38,539 nt of DNA from Dehalococcoidia bacterium (GTDB lineage Bacteria; Chloroflexota; Dehalococcoidia; GIF9; AB-539-J10). The number at the start of each line of letters is the position of its first letter. Position 1 is the first letter of the stretch. The stretch lies in the NCBI GenBank assembly GCA_021162545.1, contig JAGGYM010000003.1, positions 1 through 38,539 on the forward strand, in the 5' to 3' direction. The notes under the pieces were generated by a model. That model did not search any database. It was not told the origin of the DNA and saw nothing but the letters and a program-made list of their open reading frames with translations. Below are positions 16,049 through 25,507 of the stretch, piece after piece. The translations under genes were made by a program, and so were the position numbers.

Positions 16049-16987
16049 TCAATTGAGCCGCTCGGCTATTCTTAATTTAGCGCTACGGCTACGCAGGTTG
16101 GATTTTATCTCCAACGAAGTAGGGCTAATGGCCTTCCTTGAAATGAGCCTTAAGGTAGGGGTATGCCCGCGGCGATTTACCATCGCTCCTGAGGGACATA
16201 AGCAACTGCTGGCTTCACAGTGCATAAACTGTTTGACTATGCGGTCCTCCAGGGAGTGATAGCTGACAACTGCCAATCTCCCGCCGGGACGAAGGAGGCT
16301 AATAGTTTGCTTCAATGCCATCTCCAGGCTCTGTAGTTCGCTATTGACTGCAATGCGAAGGGCCATGAATGTCCTGGTAGCTGGATGAATTCTGGAACGT
16401 TTGCCTCCAAGAGCCTGCTCAACAACTCGAGCAAGCTGCAGCGTTGTAGAAATGGGGCGATTCTGTACAATAAGATGCGCTATCCGCCGGTAATGGCGCT
16501 CCTCACCATATTCTTTAACGATTCGGCCCAGTTCCCGTTCAGAGAAGCCATTGACGATATCGGATGCGGTCAACTCCTGTCCCGAGTCAAATCTCATATC
16601 CAGGGCAGCTTCCCGTTGAAAACTAAAGCCTCGCTGGGCCGTGTCCAGTTGCAGGGAGGAAACACCAAGGTCGAAAAGAATACCATCGACTGGATAGAAA
16701 TGGTACTTTATGCAGATAACTTTGAGATCGGTGAACCTTTCATTGACCAGAGTAACCGCCGCCTCATATTTTTCAAGCCTGCTTTCAGCTACTCTCAATG
16801 CCCCGGCATCAACATCGATACCCAAAAGCCTTCCCGATGGAGAAATTCGCTTCAATATGGCTGCGGCATGCCCTCCTAACCCCACAGTACAGTCAACGAA
16901 GTACCCTCCCGGCCAAGGCCGCAATCCCTCGACTGTCTCACGAAGCAAGACGGGGATATGTACGGGCAAAGAGCCGTTTAAATTCAC
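16049..16987 (-). CDS. rsmH: 16S rRNA (cytosine1402-N4)-methyltransferase RsmH (MraW)
   Basis: N4-methylates C1402 of 16S rRNA, the same nucleotide RsmI modifies, so this window encodes both enzymes of that m4Cm mark. The 312-residue protein has HIPVLLRETVEGL, the SAM-binding VDCTVGLGGHAAAIL, ILFDLGVSSLQLD, and the C-terminal SYHSLEDRIVKQF. Its ATG overlaps the mraZ stop (ATGA), so translation is coupled. It is the second gene of the mraZ cluster, with ftsA downstream. Confidence 0.97.
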   Translation of the reverse strand: MNLNGSLPVHIPVLLRETVEGLRPWPGGYFVDCTVGLGGHAAAILKRISPSGRLLGIDVDAGALRVAESRLEKYEAAVTLVNERFTDLKVICIKYHFYPVDGILFDLGVSSLQLDTAQRGFSFQREAALDMRFDSGQELTASDIVNGFSERELGRIVKEYGEERHYRRIAHLIVQNRPISTTLQLARVVEQALGGKRSRIHPATRTFMALRIAVNSELQSLEMALKQTISLLRPGGRLAVVSYHSLEDRIVKQFMHCEASSCLCPSGAMVNRRGHTPTLRLISRKAISPTSLEIKSNLRSRSAKLRIAERLN

Positions 16988-17412
16988 AATTGCGCTCCAA
17001 AATTCTCAATTATTTCTGACGCCTGTTTCTCATCTTCAGCTACCTCTTTCTCCCACAACTCCTTATTCCAGAGTTCTACATAGCTATTAACTCCCACGAC
17101 GATCACTGTATCGCCAATTTCAGCATAGCTACGCAGTGAGGGAGACAACACTATCCTGCCCTGCCCATCGAAGACAGCATCGGAAGCAGAACCAAAAATA
17201 GCGCGGTTCAGTTTTCTTAACCTGGCAGGAGTCACTGCCTGCGCAGCCAGGCTATCAGCCAACCTCTTACCCTCGGCTATAGGGTAAGCTGCAATGCATT
17301 TCTCCGTCCCCTTAATCAACATCACGCCCTCTTTCATTTGCCGTCTGAATTTGGGGGGCAGTGGTAACCTGCCCTTTTCGTCAACTTTATATTCATGTTC
17401 GCCAAAAAACAT
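16984..17412 (-). CDS. mraZ: Transcriptional regulator MraZ
   Basis: MraZ is a ring-forming DNA-binding protein of the AbrB/SpoVT fold that represses its own division cluster. I place the start at the ATG at 17412 (MFFGEHEYKVDEKGRLPLPP, 142 residues) rather than the track's GTG at 17421. That GTG lies inside the ribosome site GAGGTGAG, and family members begin MFFGE. Two duplicated SpoVT-like halves are visible: DEKGRLPLPPKFR in the first and DGQGRIVLSPSLR in the second. It overlaps rsmH by 4 bp. C-run repeats just upstream (on the plus strand) look like its own operator. Confidence 0.95.
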   Translation of the reverse strand: MFFGEHEYKVDEKGRLPLPPKFRRQMKEGVMLIKGTEKCIAAYPIAEGKRLADSLAAQAVTPARLRKLNRAIFGSASDAVFDGQGRIVLSPSLRSYAEIGDTVIVVGVNSYVELWNKELWEKEVAEDEKQASEIIENFGAQL

Positions 17413-17505
17413 ATCTCTCACCTCAAATCCCGGGCATCCTTTTCATTTTCATTACTCCAAACAAACACCACTCCCCACCTGCCCTCTCACTATCTCCTTT
17501 TTCTA

Positions 17506-17529
17506 CCCCTTATTCCCCCTTTTTCCCCA
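17506..17529 (-). promoter_or_regulatory. MraZ-box-like G-rich direct repeats
   Basis: On the minus strand TGGGGAAAAA, GGGGGAATAA and GGGGTAG follow one another with a 10-bp period. Known MraZ operators are TGGGN repeats separated by 5 bp, the same period. They fall just after the predicted start of transcription, which suits repression by MraZ. Confidence 0.55.
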
Positions 17530-17536
17530 CACATCA

Positions 17537-17567
17537 ATTGTAAGCACTACACCCTCTACTTTGTCAA
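17537..17567 (-). promoter_or_regulatory. Predicted promoter of the mraZ-rsmH-ftsA-ftsZ cluster
   Basis: A perfect TTGACA (17567-17562) is followed by 19 bp and TACAAT (17542-17537) on the minus strand. Transcription would begin near 17530, at the edge of the MraZ-type repeats and about 118 nt before the mraZ ATG. The 19-bp spacing is longer than ideal. Confidence 0.5.
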
Positions 17568-17631
17568 GTGCTTTTGTGCCTCCTTCAGGCAAAATCTACA
17601 ATTTCCCCGGCTTTTCTTATGTACTTCTATA

Positions 17632-17640
17632 TGCTAAGAT
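17632..17640 (+). promoter_or_regulatory. Possible extended -10 promoter for trmD
   Basis: TGCTAAGAT is an extended -10 (TGn followed by TAAGAT) about 80 bp before trmD; the -35 (TTTTCT) is poor. It would drive the plus-strand trmD-rplS-priA run, divergent from the mraZ promoter. Assigned by eye. Confidence 0.35.
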
Positions 17641-17721
17641 GAGCGACTTGGGCTTCATATCAGGCACAAAAGACAGCTCTAACAGACTACAGATTAGCGA
17701 AGGACCTTTTTAAGCAATCAA

Positions 17722-18462
17722 ATGCATATCGACATATTTTGCCTTTTCCCCGAAATGTTGGATTCTCCCCTGGAACAAAGCATCATCAAGAGAGCCAGGG
17801 AGAAGGGTCTGGTAGAGATCACCGCTCACAACATTCGGGACTATACCCATGACAAACATCACACCGTAGATGACTATTCTTACGGAGGTGGACCGGGGAT
17901 GGTGCTCAAACCAGAACCCATCTTCGAGGCAGTGGATACGATAAAGCAGCGAATTCCTGCAGTAGAAGTGCCCATCGTCTTGCTCACTCCAGCGGGCAGG
18001 CTGTTCAATCAAAGGATTGCTCTGGAGATGGCATCTTCATCCCACCTGATGCTAATCTGCGGCCACTACGAAGGCATTGACGAAAGAGTGCGTGAACACC
18101 TCGCTACCGATGAGATCAGCCTTGGCGACTATATCCTCAGCGGAGGTGAAACAGCCGCCATCGTATTGATAGATGCCGTAGTCAGACTCATACCAGGAGT
18201 GCTCGGCTCGGAAATGTCATTAAATACTGACTCCCACACCAATAATTTGTTAGAATATCCCCAGTACACCCGACCCCCGGTATACCGGGATTGGGAAGTG
18301 CCGCCAATTTTGTTTTCGGGAAACCATAGAGAGATCGATGAATGGAGGAGAAGGAAAGCTATCTTACGCACATGCGAACGGCGCCCTGACCTGTTAGAAA
18401 GGGCAAATCTTAGCCCAGAGGAGAAACAATGGATATTCGAGAGCTTGTCGAGCCCAAAATAA
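17722..18462 (+). CDS. trmD: tRNA (guanine37-N1)-methyltransferase
   Basis: TrmD methylates G37 next to the anticodon to prevent frameshifting. The 246-residue protein has [25 protein letters not shown], and the trefoil-knot SAM site [11 protein letters not shown] followed by [11 protein letters not shown]. The ATG at 17722 has only a distant AAGGA upstream. The 3' end overlaps rplS by 34 bp, the widespread trmD-rplS arrangement. The usual rpsP-rimM genes are not upstream; mraZ is divergent instead. Confidence 0.97.
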   Translation: MHIDIFCLFPEMLDSPLEQSIIKRAREKGLVEITAHNIRDYTHDKHHTVDDYSYGGGPGMVLKPEPIFEAVDTIKQRIPAVEVPIVLLTPAGRLFNQRIALEMASSSHLMLICGHYEGIDERVREHLATDEISLGDYILSGGETAAIVLIDAVVRLIPGVLGSEMSLNTDSHTNNLLEYPQYTRPPVYRDWEVPPILFSGNHREIDEWRRRKAILRTCERRPDLLERANLSPEEKQWIFESLSSPK

Positions 18463-18851
18463 ACCACAGTGTGCTTCAGGCATCCGCAGGAGACACGGTC
18501 AAAGTCAGCATCAAGACTACCGAGGGAGATAAGGAACGGTTGCAGCATTTCCAGGGAATGGTCATACGGGTAAGGAAAGGAGTTGATGGAGGAAGTTTGA
18601 CTGTAAGGAAAGTTAGCTATGGCGTCGGGGTAGAGTATACCTTCCCCGCTCAATGTGTTTCTCTCCAGGACATCGAAATCCTCAAACGGGGCAAGGTGCG
18701 CCGCGCCAAACTTTACTACATGCGGCAGTTGAGCACCAAGCAAGGCAGGTTAAAGGAAAGACCAGACAAAAAAAAGGCACAAATTGCTATCCCAGAAGAG
18801 GAAATTTCTTCGACCTCTCCCGATTCCCAAGCGTCACAAAACGATGAATGA
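18429..18851 (+). CDS. rplS: 50S ribosomal protein L19
   Basis: L19 sits at the 30S-50S interface. The core matches the family: [43 protein letters not shown]-type sequence (here [13 protein letters not shown]), and [11 protein letters not shown]. At 140 residues it is longer than usual (~115) because of an acidic, Ser-rich tail ([18 protein letters not shown]). The ATG at 18429 lies inside trmD with GAGGAG 6 nt before it. The stop overlaps priA as ATGA. Confidence 0.96.
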   Translation: MDIRELVEPKINHSVLQASAGDTVKVSIKTTEGDKERLQHFQGMVIRVRKGVDGGSLTVRKVSYGVGVEYTFPAQCVSLQDIEILKRGKVRRAKLYYMRQLSTKQGRLKERPDKKKAQIAIPEEEISSTSPDSQASQNDE

Positions 18852-21277
18852 AATATGCCGAGGTAGCGGTTAACTCTCCGGCAACGCATCGCACATATTG
18901 TTACGCTATCCCCGAGCACCTGAAGGTCAAGCCAGGACAGGCAGTCTGGGTTCCCTTTGGCTCCAGGACCATTCAGGGCATCGTTGTTGAACTCAACGAA
19001 CAGCCCTCAGTAGAAACAGTTAAAGAGCTATCCGGTGTCACCGGCCTCCTGCCTCTGCTCACACCCGCGCAACTTGAACTTGCCCGATGGATGAGCAAGC
19101 GCTACTTTTCCCCTCTCTTCGAGTGCCTGGCTTTGATGTTCCCACCCAATTTCCAGCATAGATTCACCACTTATCTTCAGACAACCCGCATCCAACCAGG
19201 CCAACCGTCACTTACCCCAGAAGAAAAAAACGCCCTTGCATTCATAAACGGTGGAAACAAGGTAAGCCTGCATGCTCTAGAGAAAAAATTCGGCACACAC
19301 AGAGCCAGCCAACTTATTGCCTCTCTCCTTCAAGATGGTCTGGTAACGAAAACCTGCGAGTTAAAGCCCCCCAGGGCAAAGCCAAAATCATGCACTTACC
19401 TCAAACTCGAGAGAGAAAGTAACGAAATTGACGCTGAAATCAACAAACTGAACAAATCCAGGGCCTTCAAGCAAGCAGAGCTGCTGAGTTTCCTGGACAA
19501 GCAAGACCGCTCCATCTCTATCAAAGAAGCTCAAAAATGCGTCAATTGCTCCCCGAAATCGATAAGGTCACTGGAACAACGCGGCCTCATATCCATGGAG
19601 AGCATCAACGTAAGGAGAGATCCTCTAGCCCGCTTAACCATCGCCCACGCCACGCCCCCACCATTGACCCCTTCACAGGAAATTGCCTGCAAATCCATTG
19701 AGGAGAAACTGCAAAACGGCCGCAACGACCCATCGCCCATATTTCTCCTGTTCGGCGTCACCGGCAGTGGCAAAACCGAACTCTACCTGCAAGCTCTAAG
19801 CAGGATAGTCTCCTTGGGCAAGCGGGGTATTTGCCTCATTCCTGAAATCGCCTTAACCACTCAAATGGTGGAACGCTTTGCCAGTCGTTTCCCCGGACGC
19901 GTGGCAATACTGCACAGCAAGCTCTCTCCCGGCGAACAACTCGACGAATGGCAAAGGATACAGGAAGGAAGATGTGACGTCGTCATTGGCCCCAGAAGCG
20001 CTTTATTCTCCCCACAACCCAATTTAGGGCTTATCATTATAGACGAAGAGCATGAATGGACCTATAAACAGGAGGACAAGTCTCCCCGTTACCACTCCCG
20101 CGATGTAGCCCTCAAACTTGCAGAACTCCACGGTGCCGCTGTAATTCTGGGAAGTGCTACACCAGACATCGATAGCTTTCACCGGGCACAACAAGGCAAA
20201 TATCACCTGCTTACTATGAAAGAGCGCATTACTTCTCGCGGTTACTCGCCTCTGCCACAAGTAAGCATAGTGGATTTAAAGGAAGAACTTAAAAGAGGAA
20301 ACACCAATCTCTTAAGCGATTCTCTGGCCAGCGCTATCAGGGAAGCCCTGGAAAGAGAGGAACAGGTGATTCTGTTCCTCAACCGCCGCGGGGCTACCAC
20401 CTTTGTCCAGTGCCGCCGCTGTCATTTCGTCTTCCGCTGCCCCCGTTGCTCTATAGCTCTTACCTGCCATGCGGTGGAAGGAAAGCTGTTCTGCCATCGC
20501 TGCAACTACTCCATCCCGGTGCCTTCAGCCTGTCCCCGGTGCTCCAGTACCAACCTCAATTTCCTGGGGGTGGGCACACAAAGAGTAGAAGAAGAGGTAA
20601 AATGTCTTTTCCCGGAGGCAAGAATCCTCCGCTGGGATAAAGACACGGTCACCCGGAGATATGCCCAGGAGGAACTGTTGCGAGATTTCCGCGAGCACAA
20701 GGCAGACATACTGATCGGCACACAGATGATCGCCAAAGGGTTAGACCTGCCCCAGGTAACGGTGGCAGGAATAATCATGGCCGACACAGGACTCAATTTC
20801 CCCGATTTTCGTGCAGGAGAGCGCACCTTTCAGTTGTTGTGTCAAGTGGCGGGCCGGGCCGGGCGTGGCCCCAGGGGAGGGAAAGCCATCATCCAGACAT
20901 ATGCCCCCGAAAACTATGTCATTCAGTTCGCCGCCAAACACGACTACCCCGGATTCTACCAGCAAGAGATGAATTACCGGCAACAGTACAATTATCCCCC
21001 CTTCAGTCATCTCGTTCGCCTGATATATACCCACTCCAGTAACAGCCGCTGCCAGCTGGCAGCAGAAAGAATGAGACAGATGGTCCTGAAAGAAAAAGGA
21101 AGCCAGGCCATGAATGACCTGGGCCTGATTGGGCCCTTACCTGCATTCAATGCCAGGGTGCGAGGCAAGTATCGATGGCAACTCCTGCTCCGTGGAGATG
21201 ACCCGTCAAGGATACTCCAGAAATTAACTCTGCCACAGGGCTGGACTATAGATGTTGACCCCATAGGACTATCTTGA
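18848..21277 (+). CDS. priA: Primosomal protein N' (replication restart helicase PriA)
   Basis: PriA recognises stalled forks and reloads the replicative helicase. The 809 residues show the N-terminal DNA-binding domain ([20 protein letters not shown]) and a Walker A GVTGSGKT at 303-310. The Walker B DEEH is at 399-402, and HSKLSPGEQLDEW lies between them. Zinc-binding cysteine pairs run from 522 to 565 (CRRC, CPRC, CHRC, CPRC). The C-terminal helicase lobe includes GTQMIAKGLDLPQVT and QVAGRAGRG. Its start overlaps the rplS stop by 4 bp, so it is translated from the trmD-rplS message. Confidence 0.97.
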   Translation: MKYAEVAVNSPATHRTYCYAIPEHLKVKPGQAVWVPFGSRTIQGIVVELNEQPSVETVKELSGVTGLLPLLTPAQLELARWMSKRYFSPLFECLALMFPPNFQHRFTTYLQTTRIQPGQPSLTPEEKNALAFINGGNKVSLHALEKKFGTHRASQLIASLLQDGLVTKTCELKPPRAKPKSCTYLKLERESNEIDAEINKLNKSRAFKQAELLSFLDKQDRSISIKEAQKCVNCSPKSIRSLEQRGLISMESINVRRDPLARLTIAHATPPPLTPSQEIACKSIEEKLQNGRNDPSPIFLLFGVTGSGKTELYLQALSRIVSLGKRGICLIPEIALTTQMVERFASRFPGRVAILHSKLSPGEQLDEWQRIQEGRCDVVIGPRSALFSPQPNLGLIIIDEEHEWTYKQEDKSPRYHSRDVALKLAELHGAAVILGSATPDIDSFHRAQQGKYHLLTMKERITSRGYSPLPQVSIVDLKEELKRGNTNLLSDSLASAIREALEREEQVILFLNRRGATTFVQCRRCHFVFRCPRCSIALTCHAVEGKLFCHRCNYSIPVPSACPRCSSTNLNFLGVGTQRVEEEVKCLFPEARILRWDKDTVTRRYAQEELLRDFREHKADILIGTQMIAKGLDLPQVTVAGIIMADTGLNFPDFRAGERTFQLLCQVAGRAGRGPRGGKAIIQTYAPENYVIQFAAKHDYPGFYQQEMNYRQQYNYPPFSHLVRLIYTHSSNSRCQLAAERMRQMVLKEKGSQAMNDLGLIGPLPAFNARVRGKYRWQLLLRGDDPSRILQKLTLPQGWTIDVDPIGLS

Positions 21278-21300
21278 ACGAACAAATCCCTCGATGAGAT

Positions 21301-21329
21301 TTGCCAATGCAATTGCAAAGCTCTATACT
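21301..21329 (+). promoter_or_regulatory. Predicted promoter for a leaderless dnaJ transcript
   Basis: TTGCCA (21301-21306), 17 bp, then TATACT (21324-21329). The predicted start is near 21336, within about 3 nt of the dnaJ ATG at 21339. No Shine-Dalgarno precedes that ATG, as expected for a leaderless mRNA. No CIRCE-like inverted repeat was seen in the 61-bp gap. Confidence 0.5.
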
Positions 21330-21338
21330 TTATAACCT

Positions 21339-22418
21339 ATGTTAGCAGGGCAAGATTATTATCAGGTGCTGGGAGTGCTTCGCGATGCCAGTGAAGACGA
21401 GATCAAGAAGTCTTTTCGTAAATTAGCTTTCCAGTATCATCCTGACCGCAACAAAGATCCAGAAGCCGAAGCCAGGTTTAAGGAGATAAACGAAGCTTAC
21501 CAGGTTCTTTCCGTTTCTGAAAAGCGGAGCAGTTATGACCGCTATGGCAGAGTGGTGGAAGATGGGGAGACTCCCGATTTCAACTTTGGCGGACTGGGAA
21601 GCATTTTTGAATCTTTCTTCGGGGGTTTTGCTGACACCCCCTTCGGGAACCCCCCCCAGCATATCCCGCAAAAAGGCAACGACCGGCACGGACATCTCGC
21701 GCTTTCTTTCGAAGAAGCTTCTTTCGGATGCAAAAAAGAGGTGGAGATACAACGTATCGAAGTATGCCCCTCATGCCAGGGTAGTGGCAGCCAGCCAGGA
21801 ACGAGACCTCAAAGCTGCCCCGAGTGCCGCGGCACAGGCCAGGTAAAGAGAATACAGCAGAGTATATTTGGCCGCTTCGTTCACATGACCACCTGTCCCC
21901 GGTGCCAGGGCAATGGCACCGTGATAACCAATCCCTGTTCTCAGTGCCATGGAAACGGAATTATAAAAGCAAAGCGCAAATTGACAGTAGACATACCCGC
22001 GGGGGTAGATCAGAACTACCAGATTCTCCTCAGCAACGAGGGCGATGCCGGCTCATATGGAGGCCCACCCGGCGACTGCTACTTCACGCTTTCAGTTAAA
22101 CCACACCAGCTATTCCACAGAGAACAGGACGATATCTCCTATGAAATCCCCATCAATCTCACTCAGGCTGTTCTGGGCGGTGAGATAGATATCCCTTCTC
22201 TGGAAGGCACGCTTAGTCTTAAGATACCTCCAGGTTCTCAAAGCGAGAAAATTTTCCGCATCAAAGGCCAGGGAATTCCCCACGTTAAGGGAAGGGGAAG
22301 GGGAGACCTCCTTGTCCAGATCAAAGTAGTCACACCCGAGCATCTGGACAAAAACCAACGCCGCCTCTTTGAAGAACTGTCCAGGATACTACCCAAGCCC
22401 AAAACACCGCAAGCTTAA
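21339..22418 (+). CDS. dnaJ: Chaperone DnaJ (Hsp40)
   Basis: Co-chaperone that delivers clients to DnaK and stimulates its ATPase. The 359-residue protein has the J-domain with HPD at 34-36, a Gly/Phe region (~80-105, [15 protein letters not shown]), and four CXXCXGXG zinc repeats (about 143-207: [32 protein letters not shown]). The C-terminal client-binding domain carries [12 protein letters not shown] and GRGRGDLLV. This is a full type I DnaJ. It follows priA after 61 bp and seems to have its own promoter; dnaK and grpE are not in the window. gpsA is convergent. Confidence 0.96.
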   Translation: MLAGQDYYQVLGVLRDASEDEIKKSFRKLAFQYHPDRNKDPEAEARFKEINEAYQVLSVSEKRSSYDRYGRVVEDGETPDFNFGGLGSIFESFFGGFADTPFGNPPQHIPQKGNDRHGHLALSFEEASFGCKKEVEIQRIEVCPSCQGSGSQPGTRPQSCPECRGTGQVKRIQQSIFGRFVHMTTCPRCQGNGTVITNPCSQCHGNGIIKAKRKLTVDIPAGVDQNYQILLSNEGDAGSYGGPPGDCYFTLSVKPHQLFHREQDDISYEIPINLTQAVLGGEIDIPSLEGTLSLKIPPGSQSEKIFRIKGQGIPHVKGRGRGDLLVQIKVVTPEHLDKNQRRLFEELSRILPKPKTPQA

Positions 22419-22480
22419 TTCACTTCCTTTCCGGAGGTGCCATCCAGTCCCCATTTCTCTAAATTCGACGTTTTGCCTTC

Positions 22481-23497
22481 TCAATCAGAAAGATGTGGAA
22501 TCCGAGAAGAGGCAGCTCCGCCCGGAGTGTGTGGAGGTTGATGGTATATAGCAGACCCCGTAATCGCAATTTTAATTTCCCCAACGGGCAAATCGCGAAA
22601 CAAGATGTCATAGACGACATCCGCAATGGGCAATTTCACCTGGAGTTCCTGCGTCAGGCGGTGAAGTGCCTCCGCAGTATAAACTCCTTCGGCAATTTGT
22701 GTCATGGAAGCGCGTATCTCAGACAGAGGATGCCCCCTGCCCAATTCATAGCCAACATAATGATTTCGGCTGAGATTCCCGGCGCAAGTGGTTATCAAAT
22801 CCCCCAGTCCAGCCAGGCCATGAAAGGTACCGGCATCAGCTCCTAAAGACACTCCCAGTGAGACAAGTTCATTCCACCCGTAGGTGATGAAGGCAGACTT
22901 AGCATTATCCCCCAACCCCAGGCCATCTATCATCCCCGCCCCCAGGGCCACAATGTTCTTCAAGGCGCCGCACAATTCCGTCCCCACGACATCCACGCTG
23001 GTAAAAAGGCGAAAACTAGCGCATTCCATCATCTCGCGGGCCTTCTCAGCAACCGCTATATCCCGGGAAGCAACTATCGAAGCAGCAGGCAACCCCCGAG
23101 CGATTTCTTTAGCTAAATTGGGCCCGGACAGAACGCAAATCCGCCCCCTCAACTCAGATGAAATTTCCTCTGCCATCACCTGCGACATCCTTTTTCCCGT
23201 ATCAACTTCCAGGCCCTTCGCAGCACTCAGCAGTAACATGGTGCTGTCAAGATAATCCCTGGTTACAACGACATTTTGTCTCAGTTTCTGAGAGGGCACT
23301 GCCCAAATCACCAGGTCAGCTGAATCTAAAGCTTCCTCCACGCTACTGGTAGAAGAGTAACTGTGGTTGCTCCTGTTTAATGCTTTAGCCTCTGCCTCAC
23401 TCCGGGTCCAGACCCTTACCCATGCCCCCCTACCACACAGCAGGACAGCCAGAGCATCTCCCCAGGTAGTATTACCTATAATTGCAACTCTAGCCAT
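22481..23497 (-). CDS. gpsA: Glycerol-3-phosphate dehydrogenase [NAD(P)+]
   Basis: Reduces dihydroxyacetone phosphate to sn-glycerol-3-phosphate for phospholipid synthesis. The 338-residue protein has an N-terminal Rossmann start, VAIIGNTTWGDALAVLL (a Thr variant of the common GAGSWG). It also has CVLSGPNLAKEIARGLP, the catalytic-lysine region CGALKNIVALGAGM, and GLAGLGDLITTC. The last ~20 residues (PPHTPGGAASSRIPH) are not typical of the family. plsY ends 2 bp before this start, so the two glycerolipid genes form a coupled pair: GpsA makes the acceptor PlsY acylates. Confidence 0.95.
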   Translation of the reverse strand: MARVAIIGNTTWGDALAVLLCGRGAWVRVWTRSEAEAKALNRSNHSYSSTSSVEEALDSADLVIWAVPSQKLRQNVVVTRDYLDSTMLLLSAAKGLEVDTGKRMSQVMAEEISSELRGRICVLSGPNLAKEIARGLPAASIVASRDIAVAEKAREMMECASFRLFTSVDVVGTELCGALKNIVALGAGMIDGLGLGDNAKSAFITYGWNELVSLGVSLGADAGTFHGLAGLGDLITTCAGNLSRNHYVGYELGRGHPLSEIRASMTQIAEGVYTAEALHRLTQELQVKLPIADVVYDILFRDLPVGEIKIAITGSAIYHQPPHTPGGAASSRIPHLSD

Positions 23498-23499
23498 TA

Positions 23500-24144
23500 C
23501 TAGAAGAGCTGGCGCTCTGTCCCCCGACTCAGTCTCTTAACGTTATCCCAGTGCCGCCAAATAACCAGCACCGCACCAACCAGCCCATACAAAAGATATA
23601 TCAAGGGTAAACTGTAAGCGCTGCATAGAGGAATCATCAGGCAGCAAGTAGCTGCAACCCCTAGGATAGACCCCAGTGACATGCGCTTGCTGCCCAGCGC
23701 TACCGCAGCCCAAACCTCAACACCCAGCAAAGCTGCCGGAGGATAAATGGCAAACATCGTCCCAAAAAATACGGTAACTCCCCTGCCCCCCTTGAATTTG
23801 GCGAACACAGGCCAATTATGCCCCACAAGCACGCTTAATCCAGTCATAACCTGCGCCACCTGCCAGTCAAGCGAAAGACTGCCCAACAACAAAACACCTT
23901 CCCCCACAATCGCTTTGGCCAGCAAGACCGCACCAAGCGCCTTGACCACATCAAGAACCATGGTCAATGCGCCGAACCTGGTGCCGGCAGCTCTCATCAC
24001 ATTTGTAGCGCCGGTTTTGCCACTTCCTTGTTCTCTCACATCGACGCCCCTGGCCAATTTGCCCACTATCAACCCGAAGGGGATGGAGCCAAAAAGATAG
24101 CCCGCAACTACTGCAACAACAAACCTGGTTATTATCATGCACAC
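23500..24144 (-). CDS. plsY: Acyl-phosphate:glycerol-3-phosphate acyltransferase PlsY
   Basis: Integral membrane enzyme that acylates glycerol-3-phosphate from acyl-phosphate, the first step of phosphatidic acid synthesis. The protein (214 residues from GTG 24144, or 212 from ATG 24138) has several membrane helices. The conserved PlsY motifs are present: GSIPFGLIVGKLARGVDVREQGSGKTGATNVMRA (quoted in part) and the second, HNWPVFAKFKGGRGVTV. The linked gpsA supplies its substrate. der ends a few bases upstream. Confidence 0.95.
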   Translation of the reverse strand: MCMIITRFVVAVVAGYLFGSIPFGLIVGKLARGVDVREQGSGKTGATNVMRAAGTRFGALTMVLDVVKALGAVLLAKAIVGEGVLLLGSLSLDWQVAQVMTGLSVLVGHNWPVFAKFKGGRGVTVFFGTMFAIYPPAALLGVEVWAAVALGSKRMSLGSILGVAATCCLMIPLCSAYSLPLIYLLYGLVGAVLVIWRHWDNVKRLSRGTERQLF

Positions 24145-24151
24145 ATTACCG

Positions 24152-25495
24152 CTAGTTTCCCCTATTTTTACTCTTATACTTATTGAAGATCAACCGCAGG
24201 GGGGACCCACGAAAACCAAATTTGCGGCGCAGCCGTTTTTCCAGATAGCGCTGGTAAGAAGGATAGACCAGTTGCGGGTCGTTGACCGACAGAATAAAGG
24301 TTGCCAGACTGGTTTCATCCTGGTAAGCCTTAACAATGCGCAAACGTCTCATTCCCTTTGCAACCGGGTGGCTTTCATCCACTGCCTGCTTAATCACCCT
24401 CTCAATTACCCGCTGCGACAATCGCTTCCGACTTTGCTGCCATATAGCCCACGCTCCAGGCAATATCCTGCTTATCCCGGTCCCCTTTTTAGCAGAAACG
24501 TAGAGGAAAGGAACATAAGAGAGGAACTTGAACCGCCACAAAATGAAAGCCTGAATCTCCTTCTTCTGTGTCGCAGGAACAAGATCCCACTTGTTCACCA
24601 CCACCACTATGCTTTTGCCAACTTCAACAATATAGTTAGCGATATGCATATCTTGAGCGGTAACAAACTCAGTGGCATCAATCAGCAACAGGGCAACATC
24701 ACAGCGATCAATAGCCTGGAGGGAACGGAGCAAACTATAATACTCAACACCCCGACCAACTCGCCCCCGCCGTTTAATGCCTGCAGTATCGATAAGTAGA
24801 ACTTCCTTATCCACCCACCGAACCACTGCATCTAAAGAATCCCTGGTCGTGCCAGGAACTTCATCGACAATAGCTCTCTCCTCGCCCAACAAAGCATTCA
24901 ACAACGTTGATTTGCCTGCATTTGGTTTCCCCACAATAGCCAGCTTCATATCCTGCAGCCCGGGTGAAGGTTCCCCAAACTGCTCGGGAAGAAGTGCCAC
25001 GACCGTTTCCATTAGCCTGTCCATCCCCAGGTTGTGGTAGGCGCTCACAGGTATGGGCTGCCCCAGCCCGAGACGATAGAAGTCAGCAATCTGATTTTCC
25101 TTCCCGCGAGCATCCATTTTATTTACAGCCAAGGTGATGGGCTTGCCTGCTCTGCGCAGAATTTCAGCTATTTCCTCATCTGCAGCAATAACCCCCTCCT
25201 TACCATCCACAAGAAAAATTATGGCATCCGCCTGAGAGACGGCTCTTTCTATTTGATGCGCCACCTTTTGCTGCAAAGGTATCTCCGCCGGTTGAAATGA
25301 AAAGTCAGACAAATAACCACCGGTGTCGATCAACGTCATCTCTCTCCCCTGCCACGTAACGGATGCGAGAACGCGGTCCCTCGTCGTCCCTGGCAAATCT
25401 GCCACCACCGCCAGGCGCTTCCCCGCTAAACGGTTAAGCAGGGTGGATTTGCCTACGTTAGCTCTGCCCGCAATAGCAATTACAGATTTCGCCAT
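24152..25495 (-). CDS. der: Ribosome-associated GTPase Der (EngA)
   Basis: Essential double GTPase for 50S subunit assembly. The 447 residues contain two G domains in tandem. The first has GRANVGKSTLLN, DTGG and NKMD; the second has GKPNAGKSTLLN, DTAG and NKWD. A C-terminal KH-like domain follows (FGFRGSPLRLIF). The ATG at 25495 has AAGGA upstream, 12 bp after the argF stop, so it is likely co-transcribed with argF above and plsY-gpsA below. Confidence 0.97.
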   Translation of the reverse strand: MAKSVIAIAGRANVGKSTLLNRLAGKRLAVVADLPGTTRDRVLASVTWQGREMTLIDTGGYLSDFSFQPAEIPLQQKVAHQIERAVSQADAIIFLVDGKEGVIAADEEIAEILRRAGKPITLAVNKMDARGKENQIADFYRLGLGQPIPVSAYHNLGMDRLMETVVALLPEQFGEPSPGLQDMKLAIVGKPNAGKSTLLNALLGEERAIVDEVPGTTRDSLDAVVRWVDKEVLLIDTAGIKRRGRVGRGVEYYSLLRSLQAIDRCDVALLLIDATEFVTAQDMHIANYIVEVGKSIVVVVNKWDLVPATQKKEIQAFILWRFKFLSYVPFLYVSAKKGTGISRILPGAWAIWQQSRKRLSQRVIERVIKQAVDESHPVAKGMRRLRIVKAYQDETSLATFILSVNDPQLVYPSYQRYLEKRLRRKFGFRGSPLRLIFNKYKSKNRGN

Positions 25496-25507
25496 TTTCT
25501 GATATCC

